13,333 bases of DNA, taken from assembly GCA_002478745.1 (NCBI GenBank), contig DLQI01000044.1:1-13333 (forward strand), read 5' to 3'. The notes below the pieces were generated by a model. That model saw only the letters and a program-made list of their open reading frames with translations, was not told the origin of the DNA and made no database searches. The DNA comes from Rhodobacteraceae bacterium UBA7436. GTDB taxonomy: Bacteria; Pseudomonadota; Alphaproteobacteria; Rhodobacterales; Rhodobacteraceae. Both the position numbers and the translations under genes were made by a program. Of this stretch, positions 1-6,502 are shown in pieces (position 1 is the first letter of the stretch; each line of letters opens with the position of its first letter).

Positions 1-107
1 GACTGATTGTTGACAGTTTGGCGGACTCTACACAAATTTGGAGGAGTTTTAGGGGCGCAGGTCAGGTGCATCAAACGGTCGAGTATCGAGATAGGGTTTT
101 CGCTCAT
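1..107 (-). CDS. Possible 5' part of an unrecognised gene running off the left edge
   Basis: On the minus strand an ATG at 107-105 opens a frame with no stop for 35 codons up to the window edge. It begins MSENPISILDRLMHLTCAP. The start lies 50 nt beyond the lipoprotein gene stop, in the same direction. The first 17 codons favour G or C at the third position, like the neighbours, but the later codons do so less. The ribosome binding site is weak: only GTGGAA is seen just upstream. I do not recognise the protein. It could equally be a chance open frame, because the visible part is short. Confidence 0.3.
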   Translation of the reverse strand, partial: MSENPISILDRLMHLTCAPKTPPNLCRVRQTVNNQ

Positions 108-123
108 GATTCCACTATTGCCC

Positions 124-140
124 GTTTCCGTTTCGGAAAC
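124..140 (-). terminator. Short perfect stem-loop after the lipoprotein gene
   Basis: GTTTCCG (124-130) and CGGAAAC (134-140) are exact reverse complements around a 3-nt loop. The hairpin begins 17 nt past the stop codon of the minus-strand lipoprotein gene. There is no T-run on either side, so it is not a classical intrinsic terminator. It may protect an mRNA 3' end or weaken read-through into the possible gene at 107. Confidence 0.3.
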
Positions 141-157
141 AATCTAGGGATGTGTGA

Positions 158-832
158 TCATTCAAAAAAACCTGCAAGTGTAGCGCGAAGCCCTTTTTTA
201 GGCTGAGTTTCGATTGGCGATGTTTGGACCACAACATCTTGAGCAATGGTAGCGTCATGTGATGTCTTAATCATGTTTTGAAGCATGGACGCACCACGTG
301 CGCCTTGTGCGTCACTTTCAACAGGTGAAAACAACGCGAGGCTTAGGTCATGGCCGTCGATTTTGGTCGCTGAACGTAGATGCGTTTTGGGCAGACCTAG
401 CGGCGGATTTTCTGTTGTTGCACGCACAACCTCTGGCCCATCTACGGTCATTGTCTCGACCTTGGTTGTGTTACTGGCGTTCATGATGTCATCCAAGGTA
501 ACGCCGTTGGCTTTGCTCTTGGCGACACTAGCAGTCAACAGCCCAATTGGCGCATCGAGCGCACCATTCTTTGCGTCTAATGAATCACATCGCGCCATAG
601 CAGCGAATTTTTGCGTTAGGCTGGATGGTTCGATGCAATACCCAGAAGGTGGCACAAGAGTGACAGCACCTGTCGCCATCTGCGCTTTGAACAATGGCAC
701 CACAGGGGTCGCTTCTGGTGTTACGTCTTTTGCCTTTTCTAGTAGGCTAAATGACGTCCCTTCAGCGCATGCTGACAACGTTAGAAACGTTGCCAGCCCC
801 TGAACGGTCTTTTTACAGATCCCAGTATTCAT
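158..832 (-). CDS. Small secreted lipoprotein of unknown function, coupled to ilvD
   Basis: The 224-residue product starts with a lipoprotein signal peptide: KK at 7-8, a hydrophobic stretch at about 10-20, and the lipobox L-S-A-C ending at Cys22. Ala at position +2 after the Cys favours outer-membrane sorting by the usual Lol rule. The mature part holds PPSGYC (61-66) and a second cysteine in RCDSL (Cys82). I remember this pairing from unnamed roseobacter proteins; the two cysteines could form a disulfide. No enzymatic motif is visible. The frame is open further upstream, but the ATG at 832 is preferred because AAAGGA lies 8 nt before it and it gives a clean signal peptide; an ATG at 841 in the same frame is the alternative. 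The start lies 20 nt inside the end of ilvD, which suggests translational coupling. The function is unknown. Confidence 0.8.
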   Translation of the reverse strand: MNTGICKKTVQGLATFLTLSACAEGTSFSLLEKAKDVTPEATPVVPLFKAQMATGAVTLVPPSGYCIEPSSLTQKFAAMARCDSLDAKNGALDAPIGLLTASVAKSKANGVTLDDIMNASNTTKVETMTVDGPEVVRATTENPPLGLPKTHLRSATKIDGHDLSLALFSPVESDAQGARGASMLQNMIKTSHDATIAQDVVVQTSPIETQPKKGLRATLAGFFE

Positions 833-2576
833 GACGCTCATCCTTTGCGCCAGGATGAGTGACAGCGCCTTTGTATGCGCCACCCACCAACTGTGCGTAT
901 TTCCAAAGTGCACCCGCGCCGTAGATTGTGTCGCGCGGGCCTTTCCAGTTTGCTTTGCGTTCGGCAAGCTCTTCGTCAGTCAGCGCAACGTCGAGTGTGC
1001 CTTCGATAGCGTTGAGCGTAATAACATCGCCGTCTTTCAGCAATGCAATTGGACCACCGTGTGCTGCTTCTGGGCCAACGTGGCCAACGCAGAAACCGCG
1101 TGTCGCGCCGCTGAAACGACCATCTGTGATAAGGGCAACTTTTTTACCCATGCCTTGGCCAGAAAGAGCGGCAGTTGTTGCCAACATTTCGCGCATTCCT
1201 GGACCGCCTGCTGGGCCTTCGTTGCGAATAACGAATACGTCACCTTCTTCGTAGGTGCGGTTTTGTACGGCTTCAAACGCGTCTTGTTCGCATTCGAAAA
1301 CACGTGCTGGGCCGGTGAATAGCTGGTGCTGTGCTTCCATTCCCGCCACTTTAACGATCGCGCCTTCGGGGGCTAGGTTGCCTTTAAGGCCAACAACGCC
1401 GCCAGTTTTGGTTAGCGGTGTTTCGACTGAGTAGATGACTTTTCCATCGGCTTGGCGTGTGATTTTGTCCAGCTCTTCACCCATGGAATTGCCAGTGACT
1501 GTCATGCAATCTTCGTGGATAAGACCTGCTTTGCGCAATTCATTCATTACAACAGGAACGCCGCCAGCTTCGTACATATCTTTTGCTACGTACTGTCCGC
1601 CTGGCTTCAGATCGACGAAGTAAGGTGTGTCGCGGAAGATTTCGCAAACATCATCAAGGAAGAAGTCGATGCCAGCTTCGTGCGCCATTGCTGGCAAGTG
1701 CAAACCAGCGTTGGTTGATCCGCCAGTACAGGCAACAATACGCGCCGCGTTTTCGAGTGCTTTGCGTGTGACGATGTCACGGGCGCGGATGTTCTTTTCG
1801 ATCAAGTTCATGACCGCAGCACCAGATGCTTGGGCATATTCATCGCGTGAAGTGTACGGTGCAGGCGCGCCAGATGAATTTGGTAGGGCAAGACCGATCG
1901 CCTCGGACACGCAGGCCATTGTGTTGGCTGTGAACTGTCCGCCACATGCGCCTGCAGATGGGCATGCAACGCGCTCTAGAACTTCAAGCGCTGCTTCTGA
2001 CATTGTGCCATTTTGGAAGTTGCCAACGGCTTCGAACATGTCTTGAACAGTCAGGTCACGGTCAGCGAATTCTGCAGGTACGTCAGCGCCTTTAGGCGCT
2101 TTGCCAGGAAGGATAGAGCCACCGTACAAGAAGACGGATGGAACGTTCAAACGCAGCATCGCCATCATCATGCCTGGTAGGGACTTATCACAACCGGCAA
2201 GGCCAACCAAAGCATCGTAGCAGTGGCCGCGCATTGTAAGTTCAACGGTATCAGCAATCGCCTCACGTGATGCCAAAGAAGAGCGCATGCCTTCGTGGCC
2301 CATCGCGATACCGTCTGTCACGGTGATTGTGGTGAATTCGCGTGGCGTGCCTTGGGCTCCCGAAACGCCAACTTTAACAGACTGTGCCTGACGGTTTAGG
2401 GAGATGTTGCAAGGTGCCGCTTCGTTCCAACATGTTGCCACGCCTACCAAAGGCTGGTGAATTTCTTCTTCAGTCATGTTCATCGCGTAATAGTAAGAAC
2501 GGTGTGGTGCGCGCGCCGGACCTTCGGTGACGTGACGGCTTGGCAGTTTGGATTTGTCGAATTTACCTGCAGACAT
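813..2576 (-). CDS. ilvD: Dihydroxy-acid dehydratase
   Basis: This enzyme removes water from 2,3-dihydroxy-isovalerate and 2,3-dihydroxy-3-methylvalerate, the penultimate step of valine and isoleucine synthesis, in the cytoplasm. The 587-residue length fits the family. The three cysteines expected to hold the Fe-S cluster are Cys56 (in APCN), Cys129 (in AGCDKS) and Cys211 (in GACGG). Lys131 in GCDK is the lysine carbamylated to bind Mg2+ in known structures. The TDGIAMGHEGM stretch begins at about 87, and the C-terminal TDGRFSGATRG signature is at 484-494. The start at 2576 has a strong Shine-Dalgarno site (GGGGAGAG, about 7 nt upstream). The gene diverges from the CPBP protease gene across about 130 nt. 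No convincing promoter or leader-peptide attenuator is visible upstream; the best guess (TTGCAG-17-TATGCC, 2636-2608) is weak. Its 3' end overlaps the lipoprotein gene by 20 nt. Confidence 0.97.
   Translation of the reverse strand: MSAGKFDKSKLPSRHVTEGPARAPHRSYYYAMNMTEEEIHQPLVGVATCWNEAAPCNISLNRQAQSVKVGVSGAQGTPREFTTITVTDGIAMGHEGMRSSLASREAIADTVELTMRGHCYDALVGLAGCDKSLPGMMMAMLRLNVPSVFLYGGSILPGKAPKGADVPAEFADRDLTVQDMFEAVGNFQNGTMSEAALEVLERVACPSAGACGGQFTANTMACVSEAIGLALPNSSGAPAPYTSRDEYAQASGAAVMNLIEKNIRARDIVTRKALENAARIVACTGGSTNAGLHLPAMAHEAGIDFFLDDVCEIFRDTPYFVDLKPGGQYVAKDMYEAGGVPVVMNELRKAGLIHEDCMTVTGNSMGEELDKITRQADGKVIYSVETPLTKTGGVVGLKGNLAPEGAIVKVAGMEAQHQLFTGPARVFECEQDAFEAVQNRTYEEGDVFVIRNEGPAGGPGMREMLATTAALSGQGMGKKVALITDGRFSGATRGFCVGHVGPEAAHGGPIALLKDGDVITLNAIEGTLDVALTDEELAERKANWKGPRDTIYGAGALWKYAQLVGGAYKGAVTHPGAKDERHEYWDL
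841..846 (-). promoter_or_regulatory. Ribosome binding site inside ilvD that sets the lipoprotein start
   Basis: On the minus strand AAAGGA (846-841) lies 8 nt before the ATG at 832. It is embedded in the last codons of ilvD. It selects 832 over the in-frame ATG at 841 and the much longer upstream extension of the frame. Confidence 0.6.
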
Positions 2577-2651
2577 AGGTTCTCTCCCCTAAAAAGATGT
2601 TTGCACTGGCATACCCAAGGGGCCGCTTCGCTGCAAGCGTCACATCAGCGG

Positions 2652-2680
2652 TTGACCCTCCTTGTGCGTCTCGATTAAAT
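2652..2680 (+). promoter_or_regulatory. Probable sigma-70-type promoter for the CPBP protease gene
   Basis: TTGACC (2652-2657) and TTAAAT (2675-2680) are separated by 17 nt and lie about 30 nt before the CPBP start at 2710. The -35 box matches five of six consensus bases and the -10 box four of six. The following stretch is AT-rich. It lies in the divergent gap with ilvD, so binding here could also affect ilvD. Confidence 0.5.
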
Positions 2681-2709
2681 TTTAAGACTAACGCTAAGGA
2701 TGATTGGCC

Positions 2710-3582
2710 ATGTGGACGTTCGATTACACTGCACACAGGGCTTTTGTTGCACCAGCGGCGGAAAAATCCCAAATTTGGCGACTGATTGTTGGCATGATTT
2801 TGATTGTCGGGGTCTTTATTGGTCTTGGGTCCTTAATCTACACGTTTATATTTCAAGCGCTGACTTCTTTGAGCGTGGGCATCGATGTTGCGAACGTCCT
2901 GTCCCTTTTGTTCAGCTTTGGAGCTGCCAGCGTTGGTGTTTTTGCTACGACCTATTTTGTGCATAGTTGTCGGCCTGACGTTATTTTTGGGCCTATTCGT
3001 GCGACATTGGCCCATTTCTATCTGGTTGCTTTAGGCATCATTGTTTTGCTTGTGGCTTTGGCGGTTTTGCCACCATGGGGATTTGATGAGCCGTTGATTG
3101 CCAATCGGGTATTTTGGCCGTGGCTGCTGGTGCTGCCGATTGCGCTGATTAGTGTCCTAATCCAAACAAGCGCGGAAGAAATTTTGTTCCGTGGATACCT
3201 TCAGCAACAACTAGGGGCCCGCTTTTCGTCACCTTGGATTTGGATGGTGTTGCCATCCGTTTTGTTCGGTTTTGCCCACTACGACCCCCAAGGCGCTGGT
3301 GAAAACGCGTGGATTGTCGTGGCGTGGGCCACCTTTTTTGGGATTGCGATGGCTGATCTTACGGCGCGCGCTGGTAATTTGGGTCCTGCTTTGGCCGTTC
3401 ATTTTGTGAATAACATTACCGCATTATTGATAGTCGCGATGCCTGATGAATTTGGTGCGGCGGCGCTTTTTGTTCTACCGTTTGATATGTCGGATGTTGA
3501 AATGATCCGCGCATGGTTGCCCGTTGATTTTGCCACAACCTTCGTAATGTGGTTGGTTGCGAGACTTATAATACAGCGTTGA
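2710..3582 (+). CDS. CPBP family intramembrane metalloprotease (CAAX protease/Abi type)
   Basis: This is a multi-pass membrane protein with the three family signatures of the CPBP/Abi group. Motif 1 is EEILFRG (Glu156, Glu157, Arg161). Motif 2 is FGFAH (His190). Motif 3 is HFVNN (His231, Asn235). These residues form the metal-binding catalytic core in family members such as Rce1. Several hydrophobic helices precede and surround them, from about residue 25 onward. Family roles include processing of prenylated proteins in eukaryotes and bacteriocin immunity or unknown maturation steps in bacteria, so the substrate cannot be read from sequence. ATG at 2710 is chosen because AAGGA (2696-2700) lies 9 nt upstream; an in-frame TTG at 2704 is only 3 nt from that site. 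The length is 290 residues. It sits 60 nt before accD in the same direction and may be co-transcribed with it. Confidence 0.88.
   Translation: MWTFDYTAHRAFVAPAAEKSQIWRLIVGMILIVGVFIGLGSLIYTFIFQALTSLSVGIDVANVLSLLFSFGAASVGVFATTYFVHSCRPDVIFGPIRATLAHFYLVALGIIVLLVALAVLPPWGFDEPLIANRVFWPWLLVLPIALISVLIQTSAEEILFRGYLQQQLGARFSSPWIWMVLPSVLFGFAHYDPQGAGENAWIVVAWATFFGIAMADLTARAGNLGPALAVHFVNNITALLIVAMPDEFGAAALFVLPFDMSDVEMIRAWLPVDFATTFVMWLVARLIIQR
3567..3572 (+). promoter_or_regulatory. Possible -10 element for accD inside the CPBP gene end
   Basis: A perfect TATAAT hexamer lies in the last codons of the CPBP gene, about 70 nt before the accD start. No good -35 box is found at 16-18 nt upstream, and the bases also encode ordinary residues (L-I-I-Q). 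It is a weak candidate for an accD-folC promoter independent of the protease gene. Confidence 0.25.
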
Positions 3583-3599
3583 TTGCATTTATCGCGCTG

Positions 3600-3612
3600 T
3601 CAGATTATCTGA
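3600..3612. repeat. Small inverted repeat in the accD leader
   Basis: TCAGAT and ATCTGA flank a single T, giving a perfect 13-base palindrome 30 nt before the accD start. It could be a protein-binding site, but the arms are only 6 bp and chance is a fair explanation. It is too tight to fold as an RNA hairpin. Confidence 0.3.
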
Positions 3613-3642
3613 AGAATAACAGACCCCAAAGGGACCAAAGGT

Positions 3643-4551
3643 ATGAACTGGATTTCCAACTACGTCCGGCCGCGGATTAACTCAATTTTCTCACGTCGCG
3701 AAACGCCTGATAACCTTTGGACCAAGTGCAAAGAATGCGGCACGATGCTGTTTCACCGTGAAGTTTTGGATAACCTGAACGTCTGCACCAGCTGTGGTCA
3801 CCACATGGCTATAACGCCGCGTGATCGTTTTATTTCTTTGTTTGATGGTGGCATTTTTGCTGAAATAGATGTGCCGACCCCAATTGATGACCCTCTGACA
3901 TTCCGCGATCAGAAAAAATACCCTGATCGTATGAAGGCGGCACAAAAAGGCACTGGCGAAAAAGACGCGATGCTGGTTGGTACCGGTGATATTGGTCGCA
4001 CGCCGATTGTGGCAGCCGCGCAAGATTTCTCGTTCATGGGTGGTTCTATGGGCATGTATGTGGGCAACGCGATCATTGCTGCCGCTGAAGCTGCTGTTAA
4101 AGCTAAATGCCCATTGATTTTGTTTTCAGCCGCTGGTGGCGCGCGCATGCAGGAAGGTATCTTGTCCTTGATGCAAATGCCGCGCTCAACTGTTGCGATC
4201 CAGATGCTGAAAGAAGCAGGGCTTCCGTATATTGTTGTCCTGACGCACCCAACAACAGGCGGCGTTACTGCCAGTTATGCAATGCTGGGAGATGTGCATA
4301 TCGCTGAGCCAAACGCGTTGATCTGCTTTGCTGGTCCACGTGTGATCGAACAAACCATCCGTGAAAAATTGCCAGAGGGGTTCCAACGTGCGGAATATCT
4401 ATTGGATCATGGTATGCTGGATCGTGTGACGCCGCGTACTGAAATGCGTGGAGAGTTGATAACGATTGTTCGGATGCTGATGGGCATGAGCCCAGAGATC
4501 AAAGGTGATTTGCCAGCACCAGAGCCAGAAACAGCTGACGCTGAAAAATGA
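3643..4551 (+). CDS. accD: Acetyl-CoA carboxylase carboxyltransferase subunit beta
   Basis: AccD pairs with AccA to transfer the carboxyl group from carboxybiotin to acetyl-CoA, giving malonyl-CoA, the first committed step of fatty acid synthesis. The N-terminal zinc ribbon is intact: Cys29, Cys32, Cys48 and Cys51 (CxxC-15-CxxC). The crotonase-like carboxyltransferase core follows, with FMGGSMG (131-137), SAAGGARMQEG (162-172), TTGGVTASYAMLGD (204-217) and GPRVIEQT (231-238). The length of 302 residues is normal. The C-terminal tail (about 290-302) is acidic and Pro/Glu-rich. AAAGGG (3628-3633) lies 9 nt before the start and serves as the ribosome binding site. The stop overlaps the folC start (ATGA), so the two proteins are probably translationally coupled. 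The accD-folC pairing is common in alphaproteobacteria. Confidence 0.97.
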   Translation: MNWISNYVRPRINSIFSRRETPDNLWTKCKECGTMLFHREVLDNLNVCTSCGHHMAITPRDRFISLFDGGIFAEIDVPTPIDDPLTFRDQKKYPDRMKAAQKGTGEKDAMLVGTGDIGRTPIVAAAQDFSFMGGSMGMYVGNAIIAAAEAAVKAKCPLILFSAAGGARMQEGILSLMQMPRSTVAIQMLKEAGLPYIVVLTHPTTGGVTASYAMLGDVHIAEPNALICFAGPRVIEQTIREKLPEGFQRAEYLLDHGMLDRVTPRTEMRGELITIVRMLMGMSPEIKGDLPAPEPETADAEK

Positions 4552-5822
4552 GCGGAACAACATCTGACGCAATTCTTGCGCGTATGATGGCCTTGCACCC
4601 AAAGATTATTGATCTGACTTTGGACCGTGTTTGGCGTTTGCTTGAGGCCTTGGGAAATCCCCAAGACGATCTACCACCTGTGATTCATATTGCCGGAACC
4701 AATGGCAAAGGATCGACCCAAGCGATGATCCGTGCAGGTTTAGAGGGCGCGGGGCAACGCGTTCACGCCTACACGTCTCCGCACCTTGCGCGGTTTCACG
4801 AACGTATCCGTGTTGCAGGTTCATTGATCACCGAAGATGCGCTGACCGACATTCTGGACGAGTGTTACGCAGCCAATAACGGTGAGACGATCACGTATTT
4901 TGAGATTACGACCTGTGCTGCAATCTTGGCGTTTGCCCGTACTCCTGCAGATTACACTTTGCTTGAGGTTGGCTTGGGTGGTCGCGTTGATGCGACCAAT
5001 GTCTTTGCCAAACCTGCACTTACAATCATTACACCAGTGTCGTTTGATCACCCGCAGTTTTTGGGAAATACAGTTGCTGAGATCGCAGGTGAAAAGGCCG
5101 GTATTTTGAAGCGCGGTGTGCCTGCAATCATTACACGTCAACCCGACGATGCGATGGAAGTCATTGAGGCGCGTGCTGAACGTTTGGGTGCGCCAATGCT
5201 TGTTCAAGGCCAACATTGGGATGCATGGGAAGAACGTGGTCGTTTGATTTATCAGGATGAAACGGGACTATTGGATTTGCCGCCGCCTGCATTGATGGGT
5301 GCGCATCAATTCCAGAATGCGGGGACGGCAATCACTGCCTTGCGCCATTTTGGTTTTGGTGAAGACGCCTGTGAAGCGGTTCCAACAAATGTGACGTGGG
5401 CTGCGCGCATGCAAAAGTTGTCTCATGGTCCATTGATTGATGCAGCACCTGATGCAGAATTCTGGTTGGATGGTGGTCACAATGCTGCATGTGCTGGAAC
5501 CTTGGCGGAAACGTTGACGCGATTGCCAACGCGGCCAACTCATCTGATTTGTGGGATGCTGAACACCAAAGACATCAGTGGTTATTTGGAGCCATTGGTG
5601 CTGCACGCTGCAAGTCTAACCGCGGTCTCCATTCCCGATGAGGTAAATACGTTGCCTGCGGAGGTAACTGCAAAGGCAGCGCGAGATGTTGGCATGGATG
5701 TGGATGAAGCGGATAGCGTAATGTCAGCAGTTGAGGCGATTTTGGCCAGGCAGTCTGATGCGCGAATTTTGATCTGTGGGTCACTTTACCTCGCTGGAGC
5801 TATTCTGCGCGAGAACGGTTAG
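4548..5822 (+). CDS. folC: Bifunctional dihydrofolate synthase/folylpolyglutamate synthase
   Basis: FolC joins dihydropteroate to glutamate using ATP and then adds further glutamates to reduced folates, in the cytoplasm. The Mur-ligase-type fold is shown by the P-loop GTNGKGS (50-56), TSPHL (76-80), EVGLGGRVDATN (140-151), SFDHPQFLG (165-173) and EKAGILK (182-188). Lys183 is in the position of the lysine carbamylated in known FolC structures. The C-terminal domain has WLDGGHNAAC (306-315), the usual DGAHN-like motif with a Gly in place of the Ala. The length of 424 residues is typical. The gene begins inside the accD stop codon (4-nt overlap) and has no promoter of its own in view. No clear terminator follows; about 127 nt separate it from the next gene. 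Confidence 0.96.
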   Translation: MSGTTSDAILARMMALHPKIIDLTLDRVWRLLEALGNPQDDLPPVIHIAGTNGKGSTQAMIRAGLEGAGQRVHAYTSPHLARFHERIRVAGSLITEDALTDILDECYAANNGETITYFEITTCAAILAFARTPADYTLLEVGLGGRVDATNVFAKPALTIITPVSFDHPQFLGNTVAEIAGEKAGILKRGVPAIITRQPDDAMEVIEARAERLGAPMLVQGQHWDAWEERGRLIYQDETGLLDLPPPALMGAHQFQNAGTAITALRHFGFGEDACEAVPTNVTWAARMQKLSHGPLIDAAPDAEFWLDGGHNAACAGTLAETLTRLPTRPTHLICGMLNTKDISGYLEPLVLHAASLTAVSIPDEVNTLPAEVTAKAARDVGMDVDEADSVMSAVEAILARQSDARILICGSLYLAGAILRENG

Positions 5823-5856
5823 TTCTTTTCCCGATTTAGACCGAATCATCAGGATG

Positions 5857-5886
5857 TTGACCCGCGCGGGCCGATTCGCGTATATG
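5857..5886 (+). promoter_or_regulatory. Probable promoter for the unknown membrane-protein gene
   Basis: TTGACC (5857-5862) and TATATG (5881-5886) are separated by 18 nt, with a predicted start of transcription near 5893, about 57 nt before the ATG at 5950. The -35 hexamer is the same as in the promoter at 2652. A 10-bp palindrome (CCCGCGCGGG, 5861-5870) lies in the spacer. The inverted repeat at 5885-5900 covers the end of the -10 box. Confidence 0.5.
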
Positions 5887-5900
5887 TAGATAAATCTACA
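5885..5900. promoter_or_regulatory. Candidate operator: 16-bp inverted repeat over the -10/+1 region
   Basis: TGTAGAT (5885-5891) and ATCTACA (5894-5900) are exact reverse complements around the 2-nt spacer AA. The repeat overlaps the downstream end of the predicted -10 box and covers the predicted transcription start, a classical place for a repressor dimer. I cannot assign the repressor. No regulator gene is in the window, so the factor would be encoded elsewhere. Confidence 0.5.
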
Positions 5901-5949
5901 ATAAAACGGGTGGCCTGAAGCTGCCTGCATGGTTCCTGGGGGAAGCAGT

Positions 5950-6492
5950 ATGAAACGGCGCGAAGAAAATGCGTCCTTGTTTGACGGATCTTTTGGTTCG
6001 ACCCAACAAGGCTATTCGTCAAATATGAAGTTGATGATGATCGTAGCCGCATTCTTGATCGTTACGATTGGGCTTATACTGATACAGCCGGATCCCACAC
6101 CAAACCGATTGGCTGGCGACGAGGGCGAACTCACTGAGATGACTAAGTCTGCTGCTTTGATTGATGCGCCATCGACCACATATTCAAATTCTGAAGCGGC
6201 TGTCACACGCTCTGAGACATCGTTGTTGTCTGTTGGGGGCGCTGTGCGTTCCGAAGACGTTAGCAAGTTGTTGCGCCAACCTATTCGCCTGAATGGCTCA
6301 AGTCGAGATATTCGTGTGTTATCAAGCGATGTCTTGGCTAAGTTTGGCTATAGCGTTGGTGTAGATGATCGCTTGCATGGACTTCTTGTCCAGGCATTGG
6401 CTGAAAGTCAGTCTGACGCCTATATCGATGCATTGCTGAATTCTGCTGTGACACGTGGGGACTTTAGAGCGCCCGTCGCACTGACGATGTGA
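5950..6492 (+). CDS. Single-pass membrane-anchored protein of unknown function
   Basis: The 180-residue protein has a polar, charged N-terminus (1-25), one strong transmembrane helix (about 26-46), a low-complexity Ser/Thr/Glu/Ala linker (about 50-100) and a conserved-looking C-terminal domain (about 101-180). The C-terminal part contains short helical stretches such as RLHGLLVQALAESQSDAYID. The topology is probably N-in with the C-domain in the periplasm. No catalytic motif or named domain is recognised. The start at 5950 is preferred over the in-frame ATG at 5929 because GGGGGAA (5938-5944) lies 5 nt before it. The gene has its own probable promoter and operator and ends 10 nt from the convergent zapE-like gene. 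Codon use looks like that of its neighbours, so I see no sign of recent transfer. Confidence 0.75.
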   Translation: MKRREENASLFDGSFGSTQQGYSSNMKLMMIVAAFLIVTIGLILIQPDPTPNRLAGDEGELTEMTKSAALIDAPSTTYSNSEAAVTRSETSLLSVGGAVRSEDVSKLLRQPIRLNGSSRDIRVLSSDVLAKFGYSVGVDDRLHGLLVQALAESQSDAYIDALLNSAVTRGDFRAPVALTM

Positions 6493-6502
6493 TCGGGCCG
6501 TT

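Noticed and set aside
18..206. 62-codon plus-strand frame starting at a TTG at the left edge
   Set aside because: It has a TTG start with no ribosome site, and its 3' end runs antisense into the lipoprotein gene. The minus-strand frame from 107 is the better candidate.
831..1322. Long open frame on the plus strand opposite ilvD, with others at 1627-2046 and 285-803
   Set aside because: These are antisense to well-supported genes, have no ribosome site, and have compositions typical of reverse frames (Cys/Ala/Phe-rich). They are shadows.
2624..2639. Inverted repeat CGCTT/AAGCG in the ilvD leader as an attenuator
   Set aside because: The arms are only 5 bp, no leader peptide rich in Val/Leu/Ile is seen, and no T-run follows.
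2779..2790. The string GACTGATTGTTG near 2780, also present at position 1
   Set aside because: It is a single 12-base match inside a coding region, with no flanking similarity; taken as chance, not a repeat element.
5842..5878. CGAATC/GATTCG inverted repeat enclosing CCCGCGCGGG as a folC terminator
   Set aside because: The outer stem is 6 bp with a 25-nt loop and no T-run follows, and it overlaps the better-supported promoter.
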